Assembly (NCBI GenBank): GCA_001792895.1
Contig: MARA01000002.1
Location: forward strand, 1,612,001 to 1,676,000
Direction: 5' to 3'
From: Lentinus brumalis
Lineage: Eukaryota; Basidiomycota; Agaricomycetes; Polyporales; Polyporaceae
Length of the DNA: 64,000 nt
Shown here: positions 1 through 10,491 of the stretch, in pieces
Numbering within the stretch: position 1 is the first letter of the stretch
Layout: the number at the start of each line of letters is the position of its first letter
Position numbers and translations under genes: made by a program
The notes under the pieces: model-generated
Told to the model about the DNA's origin: nothing
Databases searched by the model: none
The model's input: the letters and a program-made list of their open reading frames with translations, nothing else

Positions 1-240
1 GTCCCTGTCACGGTCCCCCCTCTCGCGTTCCCTGTCCCTGTCCCTGTCCCTGTCCCGCTCCCTCTCCCTATCGCGGTCCCTGTGGTAGCCATCCCGTTCC
101 CGGTCGTCGTCGTGCCTCGATCTAATGGGCCTTTGGGCGTTGCGCCTGGTCGGCGACGGAGACCGAGGTGAAGAGCGGTGAGACGGCCTTACCCTCTTAT
201 TTGGCGAGTCCGGGGAGTAGGAGCGATCTCTTCTGGCCAT
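1..240 (-). CDS. RD/SR-rich protein, N-terminal part (probable splicing factor)
   Basis: This is the 5' end of a gene that runs off the left edge. The ATG is at 240 and the frame stays open for 80 codons to base 1. The protein begins MARRDRSYSPDSPNKRVRP, then has an SP/SR-rich stretch followed by alternating Arg-Asp and Arg-Glu dipeptides. At DNA level the dipeptides form an imperfect 6-bp repeat (about 1-85). Such N-termini are typical of spliceosomal proteins such as snRNP-27K and Prp38-like factors, but no folded domain lies inside the window, so the exact family cannot be named. It is divergently transcribed from the PI31 gene. Seen: the frame and composition. Inferred: a nuclear splicing role. 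Confidence 0.6.
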   Translation of the reverse strand, partial: MARRDRSYSPDSPNKRVRPSHRSSPRSPSPTRRNAQRPIRSRHDDDRERDGYHRDRDRERERDRDRDRDRERERGDRDRD

Positions 241-412
241 GACGAGTAAGTGGAGGTGAGTAGAAGCCTGGTGGAAGTCAGAGAGCGAGGCTCGGGCAGA
301 AGCACAGATGCCGTATAACAAGCGCCGTCTTGTTTGGCGTCGCTTGGCCGCTTTCCACACTCAGACGACGGCCCCGCGTGCTCTCGAGACACTGACTCTG
401 TTCCCGACCACC
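241..412. promoter_or_regulatory. Shared divergent promoter (RD-rich gene / PI31)
   Basis: Only 172 bases separate the two start codons, so both promoters must lie here or inside the neighbouring 5' coding ends. I see no clear TATA box. Confidence 0.4.
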
Positions 413-1559
413 ATGTCCTTCCCCTCCCTCGATACTCCTCTCCTGCTCCAGACCTTACCTACCAAGCTTCCACCGGGGAAGAAACAGCTCAGCTCTCCTC
501 AGGACGCGCTTGCCGCCCTGGTCCATACAGCTTTCGTCGTCCTCGGTTTCCATCTTACTGCGGTCGACGAGGACGCCCCGTCGCACACATACGATAATGA
601 TGTACTTCCTGAAGAATGGAATCATCATGCACCTGCCAGTTACACCTTCAGGTATAAGCATGAGCAGAGCGACCAGGAGCTACTGGTCAAGATAGTCAAG
701 ATGGGCAATCACCTGCTCATCAACTCGATCGCGACGCAGGTATGCAACGGTCTCGCGTTTCTTCGTCATTCTGTCTCGGTGTCTCAAATCCAGATTACAG
801 GGTGAGAAGACTGCTACGATAGATATCCCTGTGGATGACTTCACGTCGCCGTCGTTCTTCCCTTATGACCTCACTGCCTCGGGACACCCTACGCTCGTCG
901 ATGGCTTCATTTCCACGAACCGTCTTGACGACTTCGTCACCCGGTTTAAGCTCACCATCGTTCGAGAACTCATTCCTGGCTTGCCAAAGGAGGCTTACAC
1001 TGAGCGTACGGAGTCCGACTCTGGCCCAAGTCGGCTCCGGGAGTCGGAGTCAGCTGCTCCTGCAAGAGTCCAGCTCGACGGTCCCCCTCATCCAGAGGCA
1101 CCGCCCTACCCTCCTCGCGGTGCCAATATACAGCCACCAACCAACCCTCTGGAGATTGGTAGGCGTGATCGCGACCCCTTCCCCAGCAACCCCTTCGCCC
1201 CTCCGCCTCTGTTCCCTAATACCGGTGGCGACGGTATGTTCGTTGGTCCCGACCATCCAATCTTCGGTGCTGGGATGCAGGGTAGAGGACCGGGTGGATA
1301 CGGTCCTTGGGGAGGGGACGGATACCTTCCCCCTCTAGGCGCACCGCCGGGTGCTCGATTTGACCCTGTTGGCCCAGGAATTGGTCCAGGTGCACCTTTC
1401 CCTGGCCGTGGGGGCATGCCGAGACGTGGAGGCGGTCCTTTCGGCGGACAGGAACCTGATTTTGATGATTTCCCTCCTCCCGGATCGGTGAGCAAGCTAT
1501 CCTCCGCTATACCGCAGTTGCATACTGACACTCCTCTTCAGCGTGATATGTTCATGTAG
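413..1559 (+). CDS. PSMF1: Proteasome inhibitor/regulator PI31
   Basis: PI31-family regulator of the 20S proteasome, cytosolic and nuclear. Three exons: 413-739, 801-1487 and 1542-1559. Introns are 740-800 and 1488-1541, both phase 0 with GT..AG borders. The N-terminal half is the globular FP domain. The C-terminal half is the disordered proline/glycine-rich tail with DPxxPNPFAPP-like and FDDFPPPGS segments, ending RDMFM; this tail is the part known to contact the proteasome in the family. An upstream in-frame start exists at 308, but the ATG at 413 lies in a good context (accaccATG) and starts the conserved domain. The length of about 343 aa suits the family. Confidence 0.85.
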
Positions 1560-1952
1560 GAAGTATGGGATAAACATGCCTCCAACCGCTATCAATGCAT
1601 TGTACTGCTATTGTTCCCATGTTTGCGTTTGGATGTTACCCGACGTATTGTCCTCTTGAGACTGAGTCATTCATGACACCATATGTGTACCTGTATCGAA
1701 TTGTAGCATAGCGAGATCCGTGATGTACTACTGCGCCGTGGTCAAGGCCAAAGTGCCGCATATATCGTAAAGCCGTACTTCCCAAAAGCGATGGTGGCCG
1801 CTGGTGTGGGGCGTGACTCTGCTACGAAGGTTCGGCGTACGTACGTATGCTGATCAGGTAGCACCTCCGATCCCTATATAAGCATACCTGCTTCCTCCGC
1901 TTCGTCCCACAACTTGAGCACACCCACCTCTGCATCTCTCAACAACACAAAC
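1560..1952. promoter_or_regulatory. Intergenic region with TATA box for the 1953 gene
   Basis: The region holds the 3' UTR of the PI31 gene and the promoter of the next. TATATAAG lies at 1875-1882, about 70 bases before the ATG at 1953. I see no other feature. Confidence 0.5.
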
Positions 1953-2987
1953 ATGCATTCACCTATACGATCATCACCTACTCGCGCCCGAAGACATCCA
2001 AACGGCGACCTCCCGTCGTTCATGCGCCGCCCTCCGAAACCGGACGGAGTCAAAGACCGCCGCGCAAAAGCCGACAACCTTGCGAGCCTCTCGCCTGCCG
2101 AGCTCGATGAACGCTACCAGTACAACGCACGCATCCTAGCAGAGACGTGAGTGTTTCCTGTATGTACATCTGAAGGAGAGCATGTCGTAATGTCCAGCCT
2201 CCCCTCCTCCCCTCCGTCCCAGGTCCGCATCCAGCTCGACGTTCATCAGGCAGCTCGAGGACCAGCAAGCCGCTATTAGGGCCAGGCTGGGCGAGCTGGG
2301 GGTGGAGGGCATCCGATCGCAGTTGGAGCACGCCAGGATCCAGGAAGACGACTCGATGAACGTGGACCCGAGCCCGAACCCGAACCCGCCGCCTCCGCCA
2401 CAAGAGGAGCCTCGCCCTATTGGCGCAAAGCAGCGCGCACTTGCACGATGGGTACGTGTCACATCTCTTTGCTCAAAGGGTACGCACTCATGCGCGGGCG
2501 ATCGCTGCACAGAACCAAGCCAATGGCCGGAGCGAGCCCCACGCCGGGGGGATGTCGACCGATGAAGCGACGAGGATTCTGCAAGAGACGCTCCAGCGTG
2601 AACAGGAACACAAGCAGAAGCTCTTGGACAAGCGAAGGCGGCGCGGCGATGTTGGGGCCGGCGAGCAACTCACACGAGCGGAGATGGATGCGCGCATGCA
2701 TGCATTCTTGTGAGTCGCCTCCGCTCTGGTTCATGTTCCACAAGTATAACGATCTACCATCACATAGGACATACAAACCGACAGAATCCGATCTCGAAGA
2801 CGATGATGATGACGAAGAATTGGAAGAGGAGGAGGAGGAGGAGGGTCGACCGTCATGGTGGGATGAAGACGACCAAGAGGACGGGGTAAAGGGGCAGGAT
2901 ATTGTCGAGCCCGACTACGAAGATCTATCCACTATCATACGCATTGACGAGGCAAGGATCCCATGGTCCATTCCGCGAGAAGAATAG
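1953..2987 (+). CDS. Conserved-looking hypothetical protein, coiled coil with acidic C-terminus
   Basis: I do not recognise this family. Exon 1 (1953-2146) encodes a basic N-terminus ending in a charged helix (LSPAELDERYQYNARILAET). Exon 2 starts at 2223 and continues that helix; the last exon (2768-2987) encodes a strongly acidic run (EDDDDDEELEEEEEEE) and a conserved-looking end. Introns 2147-2222 and 2710-2767 are clean GT..AG. Between them the frame must change near 2450-2452. Upstream reads ..GAKQRALARW; downstream reads ..VSHLFAQRVRTHARAI in another frame. The only GT..AG pair there would give a 27-nt intron, too short to be likely. One extra G in the GGG run would explain it. A helical nuclear protein is the most I would infer. 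Confidence 0.5.
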
Positions 2988-3144
2988 ACGGTACCAGATA
3001 TCTTACGCGAAGATGTAACGATTAATGTGTACAGTAGAGCATATCCAGGATGCGCACCGTTCAAAAGATAGCATGTGTACTGATAGCAGGAAGGGAAAAC
3101 AGTAGACGACTGATCGATGTTGATGCAGTTAGCAGTCGTCTACT

Positions 3145-6100
3145 TCAGCGTGCATGTACGGGGCAGTTCCTTCCACGCTGCAACCAAGACGACAAACATG
3201 CTGGGAACAGGTAAGTTGCATGGTATGAGCGAGTATTGTCGAGACGCTTACCGTTGTGGAAGCTGCATAGGCAACTCAATCGTGCAACGGTAGATCCATT
3301 GACAAACTCCTCGAGACAGATGACACCTGAAAGATGCCTAAGTCCCAATTCAAAGGATGACACTATTGTGACTCTTACATTCCGTGCCGATGAGGGAACT
3401 CTCCTCAGGAAGCTTGTAGACAAGGTACTTGGCTGACTGAGGCACAGTGCCTGTACCGCCCTCCAGGCAGTTCTTGACATGGCCTTCTTGAGCGTGGGGT
3501 GGACCCAAGTCTGATAGGGAGATATTGCAGACTGGGCATCTAACGCAGGGTCAGCTCTGCGCACAGCTGGAGTGACAACAAGACCGCAGGAACATACTCG
3601 GCAAGATCGCTCAGCTGGGAGCTTGATTGTGCACGTGTCGGACTGGGAACATTCAACCGTCTCTGGTCGATGAATATGCGCTCCATGGAATTGGTTCGCG
3701 ATGCTGAGAGTCCGTTAGGCACTGCGGCGGTAACTTCCTCGTAACAGTTCTGGCATACGCGCTGCTGCGACGCGACGGGCGGCGCGTCAGGGAATGAGGG
3801 GTCGTGGACGATGTCTGACGGGTCAAGGAGAGCCCTGTAAGAAGAGCAGCGGTCGCAAAATATGCGTCCACAACGACGACAATGCTAGAAATAAGGAGTA
3901 CGATTAGGATTGGCGACGCGATGCATGATGATCAACTTACGTGCTGTCAAAGCCCAAGAGCAGTCAGCGCATGCTAGCAACTAGTTCAGAAAGTGCACAT
4001 ACCCGGCGATTGAGGAACGTGAAACGGCGTCGACAGTCCCGACATTCTGACACTGCGTCGTCGCGTTCCCATGTAGCATGAACTGAGTGAGGAGTGGGAG
4101 CCGCCCGAGGTGTGAGGACCTTCTGAGGTGCTTCGTGAGTGGGCACGCGGAATTCGGGAGCTTGCGACAGGTGTGGCGTCAGATCCGTCGGGCCTCTAGA
4201 GCTTGAACCGAATGAACGATTGAAGTAGTCGGTCGTCGTCGACCGCAATGAGGGCGGGCGGGCGGTCCCTGGGGTAGAAGCACCTGGATAGTGGAACTCG
4301 TCGTCGTCGTCATCATCGTCCAAGTCGAGATCATCTGTCAACGACCAGGTAAAACATACTGCCAACGGGAACAGCAGACATGCCTACCGTCACCAGAGAT
4401 GAGCAGCCCCTGTGCGCCGGCAGCGAGCCTGCGCCTCTCAAGCTCCCGGTTGTAGGCATTGAGCAACACTTCGGCTTGAATCTTGCGCTCATTGTCATCA
4501 TCACCTATCAAAGATTCAGCGTGCAAGCCTTAATCATTAGGTGCCACGACTCACTGAGGAGCCCTTGACGGAGCTCGGTAGTAGCTCGTTCAAGCTTTGC
4601 AATCATCCGACGAGCCTCCAGAGCAGAGCTCACGTCCCCGTCATCCGGGTGAGGTGTTCCGACCAAATATCTCGCTCTTGCCACGTAATCTTGCGAGGAG
4701 AACCCGGAACTCGGCATGGCACTGAGCTCCTGTCCTTGGCTACCACCAAAATCACTCTCCTCGTTCTCGACGTAGGGTATCATCTGTCCATCCGCCAGGT
4801 GGTACATCGCACCATCTGGTAGAAGGAACGGCAACGGGGGTATATCGAGTCTCCGTCGCATGACACGCACCCATCTCCGGCGACGCACCCAAGCCTGCGG
4901 ACTGTGCGAGCCTGTGCTGGTGCTTCCATGGCTGCTGCTGCGACTGCGACTACTACCACCGAGCCCAAGACCAACGGCACCGCTCCCGCTGAGGAGACGT
5001 TCAAGTTGAGGCGGGGGCTCTGATACCCACTGGTCGTCGGGGTCTGAAAATGAATGTGCGTATTGCCACCCTTCCTGAGCATCGACTCCAGGAGGCGTGA
5101 CGTCCAACGTCCAATCGGACCTGCAGCAGTATCGTGAGCGGTCGTCAGATAGAGGTACTTCGCATGATACACTCACAGCCAGAAATGACTCCGCTCCGCT
5201 CCTTCTCGTGATGAACCGGGCTTGGGCAAAGTGAATGGGTCTTCACGAAGAGGTAGTTGAACATCGCTGCGCCATGCACCAATCCTCTTGCCAGTGGCAT
5301 CACTCGCGACTGGTAAGACTAATTCGAACGGAGCTTGTCTGCCGCGTCGCCCTAGTCCTGATGCTGAGAATTTGGGGCGGCCGCCTGACACTGCCAAGGT
5401 CTTCAAGCGGACGTCGAGTCGCTGGTTCTCATACAAGACAAGAGGAACAGTCGTGTGCACGCCGAGAGGGTTGTAAGGAACGCCAGAATCACGCCACTTC
5501 TCCGACTCGAATCGCTGGAGAACCTAGAGATCGAGGTTCCTGTTAGACCTAGCACTCGAGATTCCTCTGCAACAGGACCTACCTCGCATATCCAGACCTC
5601 GAATACAGCAGCAGCGACGTCGTAGGCAGTTTCACCCCAGTTGTTCCTGACGAGGGGATCGGCCTGTTGCTTGGTCAATAGGTATAGAACAATCGGCAAG
5701 TGTCCCTTCGACGCAGCATTCACTGGAAGAGGGCGGGACCTGTGAGACCAACGCACGATAGAAAGCGGACGTAGACTTACTCAACGGCGTGTAGCCGCCC
5801 TTGCTTCGCACGTCAACGCCAGGTGCTCCATCAATCTCGGACGTGGCACCTCCGCTTTCACAAAGCCAGCGCACGATATCAAGATAACCCTTGCAGAACC
5901 TCAGCACGTGCCCCAAACACGGTCACGATCCATGCAGGACGCACCTTGGAGCACGCGTTATGGAGAGCGGTCCACCCGTCCCCGTCCTTGGCATGCACGT
6001 CCGCCTTCTCAGGGAGCAGATACGCAATGATGGGCAAATGCCCATTTAAGGCCGCCTTGTGCAGCGCGGTCTAACATATGACGCGTCAGCGATATCATCA

Positions 6101-6799
6101 CGGCATGGAAATAGCAGCAGCACTCGAGCCTACCTCGCCCTCCTTGTCCTCAATATCGGGAATGGCACCACACTCCTCCACGACTTCATGACCGGACGTC
6201 GTTCAGACACACGGATTAGATCGTAGGGACGAAGGAACACGCACGCCATTTCACAATATCAAGCCAACCCCTGCTCGCGGCCGCGTGCAGCGCGGTCAAG
6301 CCAGTCCTAGGGGATGCATCGTTCGCAAGCTCGAACGGCTCCACGTCATCCGCGCGCACGGCCTTCCTGAACTCCGTCTGGACGCGCCTAAGGTCTCCAG
6401 ATGCAGCAGCCGCATGTAGTGCTTCGAGCTGGGCGGGTGAAGGGTGGGCCTTCGAAGGTGCCAGTGATTGTGGCGGCTGCGTGTGCACAAGTGGCTCGGG
6501 AGTAGGGGTACCCGCGCGTGGCGGAGTGGGCTGGGCAATCGCCTGCTCCTCGGGCTCAGGTGTGGGGGAGGTTGAGTCCGAGCCGGGATAGACGAACTCC
6601 TCCTCGTCCGAGTCGTCGTGCATGGGTGGTGAATCCGAGACGGGCGACGGGGCGGAACTGTTGACTCTGCACAGTGCACACGCGGGTTCAAACTTGAGGA
6701 CGTGGAACAACAGCAGAGTATCCCGGGAACGTGGCGAAGCGCGACTCACTCTTGGATGGTGGACAGGTGGTGGCCAGGTGCAAGGAAGCTGCCGCTCAT
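3145..6799 (-). CDS. Ankyrin-DysF-FYVE-RING protein (Pib1-like E3 ubiquitin ligase)
   Basis: A multi-exon gene, about 1,000 aa. The start at 6799 (MSGSFLAPGHH) uses a donor at 6749 and an acceptor at 6667 and joins in frame to the exon with MHDDSDEEEFVYPG; an ATG at 6623 is the alternative. Domains in order: an acidic/proline-rich N-terminus; four or five ankyrin repeats (about 6500-5580, e.g. TALHAAASRGWLDIVKW, AASKGHLPIVLYLL); a DysF pair around 5140-4850 (EGWQYAHSF, WVRRRRWVRVMRRR); a FYVE finger at about 4080-3740 (ECRDCRRRFTFLNRR..HCRRCGRIFCDRC..CQNC); and a C-terminal RING with the Pib1 pattern (CVICLEEF, ARLSCLCSFH, CPVH). FYVE domains bind PI3P on endosomes, and Pib1 is an endosomal/vacuolar E3. 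Endosomal ubiquitination is the likely role. One FYVE histidine appears to come from a 3-nt exon (see findings). Confidence 0.8.
3941..3943 (-). other. Candidate 3-nt microexon (one His codon) in the FYVE motif
   Basis: On the minus strand the codon CAC is preceded by ..GGGCTTTGACAG and followed by GTAAGTTG. The previous exon ends ..TTCCTCAATCGCCGG (FLNRR) and the next begins CATTGTCGTCGT (HCRR), all in phase 0. Including CAC produces the family motif RRHHCR; skipping it leaves RRHCR. Confidence 0.6.
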
Positions 6800-7170
6800 A
6801 GCACGGAAGCAGCGAAAGCCGTTCAGGAGGGAGGAGCTCGACGTCGGCCTCCGCAAGGCAAGCGCGGCAAACTGTTCGCGTATGAGGTCATCACATGACC
6901 ATACTGATAATGAATGGCGCCTCTGGGTAGCCGAGCGCCCTTCGCGTTAACCACAGTTTCGACCTTGGGCCAGCTGGACTGGGTGAACGTCAGGAAATCA
7001 TATTGCTACCTACGGTTAGTGTCCAGCTAGCGGGATCACATTCCGTGCAAAGAATATGCACGATCATGTCGCAGAACTCGCAGAATTTCATTCTCGCCGC
7101 TCACTCCGACGATGCCAGACGTCTTGAATCAGACACGACAACGATAGCATTCATCTGTGACAGACCAAGT
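6800..7170. other. Intergenic region
   Basis: Upstream region of the ankyrin-DysF-FYVE-RING gene. I see no supported gene or clear promoter motif. Confidence 0.4.
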
Positions 7171-7817
7171 TCAGATCGAGTCATTCACCAACTGGAACAA
7201 ATCAAACGGCCCCCAGACGATCCCCACAAAAACGAAACGGATCACAAGTTCAGGAGTAATGTGGACCCAGCTGTGACGCGGAGGAAGGACAAAACGCCCA
7301 GTATACCTTGCCCATACAGCCCTGTGGATTGGAGTCCGTCCGGCCTCAGGTAGCTGATGGTGAAGGCGAATGCCATCGAATGGATAATCCATTGATGGAA
7401 GGTTGGGAGGTCGAAATCGTGGTCGCTTCGAAATTGCAGCACTGATATGAGCAAAGTCAGTGTAAATTGTGAATCTTCGTGACAAGTGTACCGTCCATGT
7501 GTCGGATCTGCGCTCGGCGGCCATGCATAACGGGCCAGACCAGCGGCCGAGTCTGGGAACCTGACTTGACGTTGTCTCCCGTAGGCAGAACTGACGGGCC
7601 TATTGACGTGCAGAGAGGACGGTATTCTGTGCGCCAGCGTATCACAAGACCTGTAGCTGGTCAGGACACGAATTGTTCGTGAAGGGGTTGGCGACATACC
7701 CAGACGTTCTTCGGAGAGTTCCCTCGGAGAGAGGTCCGAGGACATGGACTGGATTGTCACCCACCTGTGCTGCTGGATGTACCACGAATTATTGTTCACG
7801 TACTTAGACCACGCCAT
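7171..7817 (-). other. Unresolved minus-strand coding-like region
   Basis: Several minus-strand frames here look partly coding, and plausible GT..AG joints link some of them (for example after ..RAQIRHMDG to LQFRSDHDFDLPTF, with an intron ending CATATCAG). A possible start is ATG 7817 (MAWSKYVNNNSW). Hydrophobic segments occur (WIIHSMAFAFTISYL, LVIRFVFVGIVWGPF), suggesting a small membrane protein. I cannot assemble a consistent model or name a family; it may be decayed. Confidence 0.2.
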
Positions 7818-7941
7818 GATTGAACTGCAAGGTAGCCTGAAAGCCTTAAGGTCTATGATTGCCATTGATACACGATGAGTAGTACAGTATGGATGCATGA
7901 AGTCACAGAGTCTATACGATTTAGAATAAGAACCGGGAACC

Positions 7942-10408
7942 TCATTTCGACATGCCGAACGTTTCCACGTGCAGAGTCACGGAGGGCGCGCCCTTCAGCA
8001 CGCTCGTCGGGCTAGTCAATTTGGACGCAAGCATGTGAGACACAGACTGCGTGAGCGTAGAGGGGCCTGAGACTGAGCACAAGACGCAACGTCAGCGGAC
8101 ATCTCCGACAGTCTTCCCGAACGCGTCACTCACCGTCAACGGAGACGGGACCAGTAGAACCGTCAATGCCCTCCTGGAGAATGCGCCGAATGCTCGGACG
8201 CCCGTGGACAATCTTCAATGACGAATACAGCGGAAGCTCCTTGTCGCCTTCGTCAATCTCGGAGGGCGTGGAGGAGCCATCTGACGTCGCGGACGACACC
8301 CGCGGGATTTCCGGAATCGCGCAGGTGGGACCCGTGATGTACACTGCCGGGTCTACTACGAGCTCGGTAGACTGTGCAGCTGCAATCGCCTCTGACAGTG
8401 TTTTGGAGATCCAGCGGAGGTGGTCTGCGTTCGCCTGCGTGAGAATGGCCAATCGGAAGGAGGAACGGTGGAGACTTGCCTGAATCGCGCACAGCCCACA
8501 CGAACACCACGCGACGCACCCTAGAGCTGCCTGCACGGGCATTACTAGGTGAGAGTTCCGGATCAGTATTGAATGAGGATGCCACCGACAGAGGGCGAGA
8601 TACGCACTGCACTAGGTTCAGTAGCAGAGGCAGCGTGTACGAAACGCCGGAGCCGCCTATACCACAGACGGTCGGTCAGTCAGCAGCAGATAGAAGAGAG
8701 AAGAGCAGTTTGCAGCACGCACCTGCCACTAAGATACACGTGGTGAAGCCTGTCAGATCCGGGGGGCAGCCGTATGGCCCGTCGATGAACGCAGGAACTC
8801 GGCAGATGCCATGGCGGGAAGCATGCTCCCGGAGACGTCCTGTGAAGCCGGAGCGGCCCCGTATCAGGAAGACGACGTCCTTCTCAGTGGTCCCGTCAGA
8901 GCCGTCGAGTGCCTTCGGGATGCTCGCGATGGTGAACGGGTGCGCCTCCGTAGGCATGTCGCTGACCGTCGGAAGAATGACATACGCGTGCTGCCCCGGG
9001 AGCCAGTTCATCTTCCGACGGAGGGTCATACGGATGGTGTCGGAAGAGACGAGCTCAACAGTCGCCGAGCCATGTTCGTGAGCTGTCCCACCCTTGCCCC
9101 GGTTATTCCAGACGAGGCGCGCAGTGCGCAAGACGCGGTCGAATGCCCAGACGACCAAGGCGGGCCAGAAGTAGTCCCCGAAGCTGCAACAAGCACGCGA
9201 GACAAGGTAAGTGACACGATGCTCGCCGATCGATTGACTCCCGCGGTAGCAGTTGAGTCATGCGAACGCGGGGTGGGAGAAGACGTACTCGAGTTCGCGC
9301 GCGTGGATGTATCCGCCGATGATGAATATGCTACACATGTCCGAGACGGCGTGAGGAGTGAATGGCGAAGACGTTACACGCGAGGCTTACCCAACCAGGA
9401 GGATATGAGTGAGAAGGAAGAACTCGAAGAAGGCGTTGCGGATGAAGCGGACCGCCAGAATGGTTGCCAGCGTGAATGCGACCAATCCGGTAGCGCCCCA
9501 TCGCATCCATCCATGACTGAAGTCGGTCCTCTCGGAAAGGCTGTGGAATGGTCGCACTCAGCACCCCACGGGCTCGGCAGCAGAAACGGAGGAAACATAC
9601 CCGGAGATGGCGCGACTCAAGGCATGAATCCATAATAGGATGAGACATGTTCTTGCTGCAGCACGATGCAGGATGTTGAGCTAGTACCGGCAGTCAGTAT
9701 GGTCTAGCACGTCAAATGTGAGAGGAACTGACCTTTTCGTGTCCGATTCCCGTTAGCCCTATCAATTAGGCGTCAATCGACACTAATATTGCAGGAGCAT
9801 AGAAAGCTTACAGGAGATGATGTTGTTCTTCCCTGCTAGTGCGACAATGAACGGAAGCTGGCAGGACGCGAGATGTGCCGCCCTATCCTCGAAAAACCAG
9901 TATTGGAGATCTTTGGCTATACGATCAAATGCTCAGAAGGCACGCCCCGAGAGAAGCGGCGTAGAAGAAACTCACTGTTGGTCAAAGTGAGGCTCAGCAT
10001 GGTAGCAATGTAACCACAGATGAAGACGAGCTCGACGATGGACGCTGAGCCAATGCCGAGAGGTACCTGTGCCCGGAAAGCAACGATCCTAAACCCGGAG
10101 GCGAGCGCTGCGGGAATGCGCCGCCACGATGCCCTTCCGGTCCTCCCGGGTAGGACGAGCTCGAGGGAGTTCTTCTCACTTTTCTCGGTCGGCGTGCATG
10201 CTGGCGACGGAGAAACGCGACGGCCAAAGAGCGAAGTCACAGTAAAGCGGACGAGTCGGACGAGCAGCAAGAAGGCGAGGATAGCGGAGATGATCAGCCA
10301 CAGCTCCTTGATCGCCTTCTTCTGCTGGGTGGCCTTCAGCACCTTGTCAGCTGCGGTGGGCTGGTAGGCGCGGATGTGGAGGCGCGATGCGTATGCTGGC
10401 CAGGACAT
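7942..10408 (-). CDS. Ferric reductase (FRE family, NADPH-dependent)
   Basis: A plasma-membrane flavocytochrome that reduces Fe3+ (or Cu2+) before uptake. It starts at 10408 (MSWPAYASRLHIRAYQP) with a first TM helix (LWLIISAILAFLLLVRLVRF). The ferric-reductase TM core follows, with haem-ligand-type histidines in LNILHRAAARTCLILLWIHALSR. The FAD-binding signature HPFTIAS lies near 8930. The NAD(P)-binding glycine motif GGSGVSYTLPLLLNLV lies near 8650. The usual C-terminus VETFGMSK ends at 7942. Several small introns interrupt it. A TATAAATA box on this strand at 10484-10491 lies about 75 bases upstream. No multicopper oxidase/permease partner is visible nearby. Confidence 0.85.
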
Positions 10409-10483
10409 CGTGGGGTGAGTACGATACTCGTGTCGAGTCGAGAGGTCGTAGGTCTCCTGCTCATACCATGACCAAACGCATAG

Positions 10484-10491
10484 TATTTATA
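10484..10491 (-). promoter_or_regulatory. TATA box of the ferric reductase gene
   Basis: TATAAATA on the minus strand, about 75 bases before the ATG at 10408. Confidence 0.5.

Noticed and set aside
1106..1531. Pro/Gly-rich minus-strand frame
   Set aside because: Shadow of the PI31 tail.
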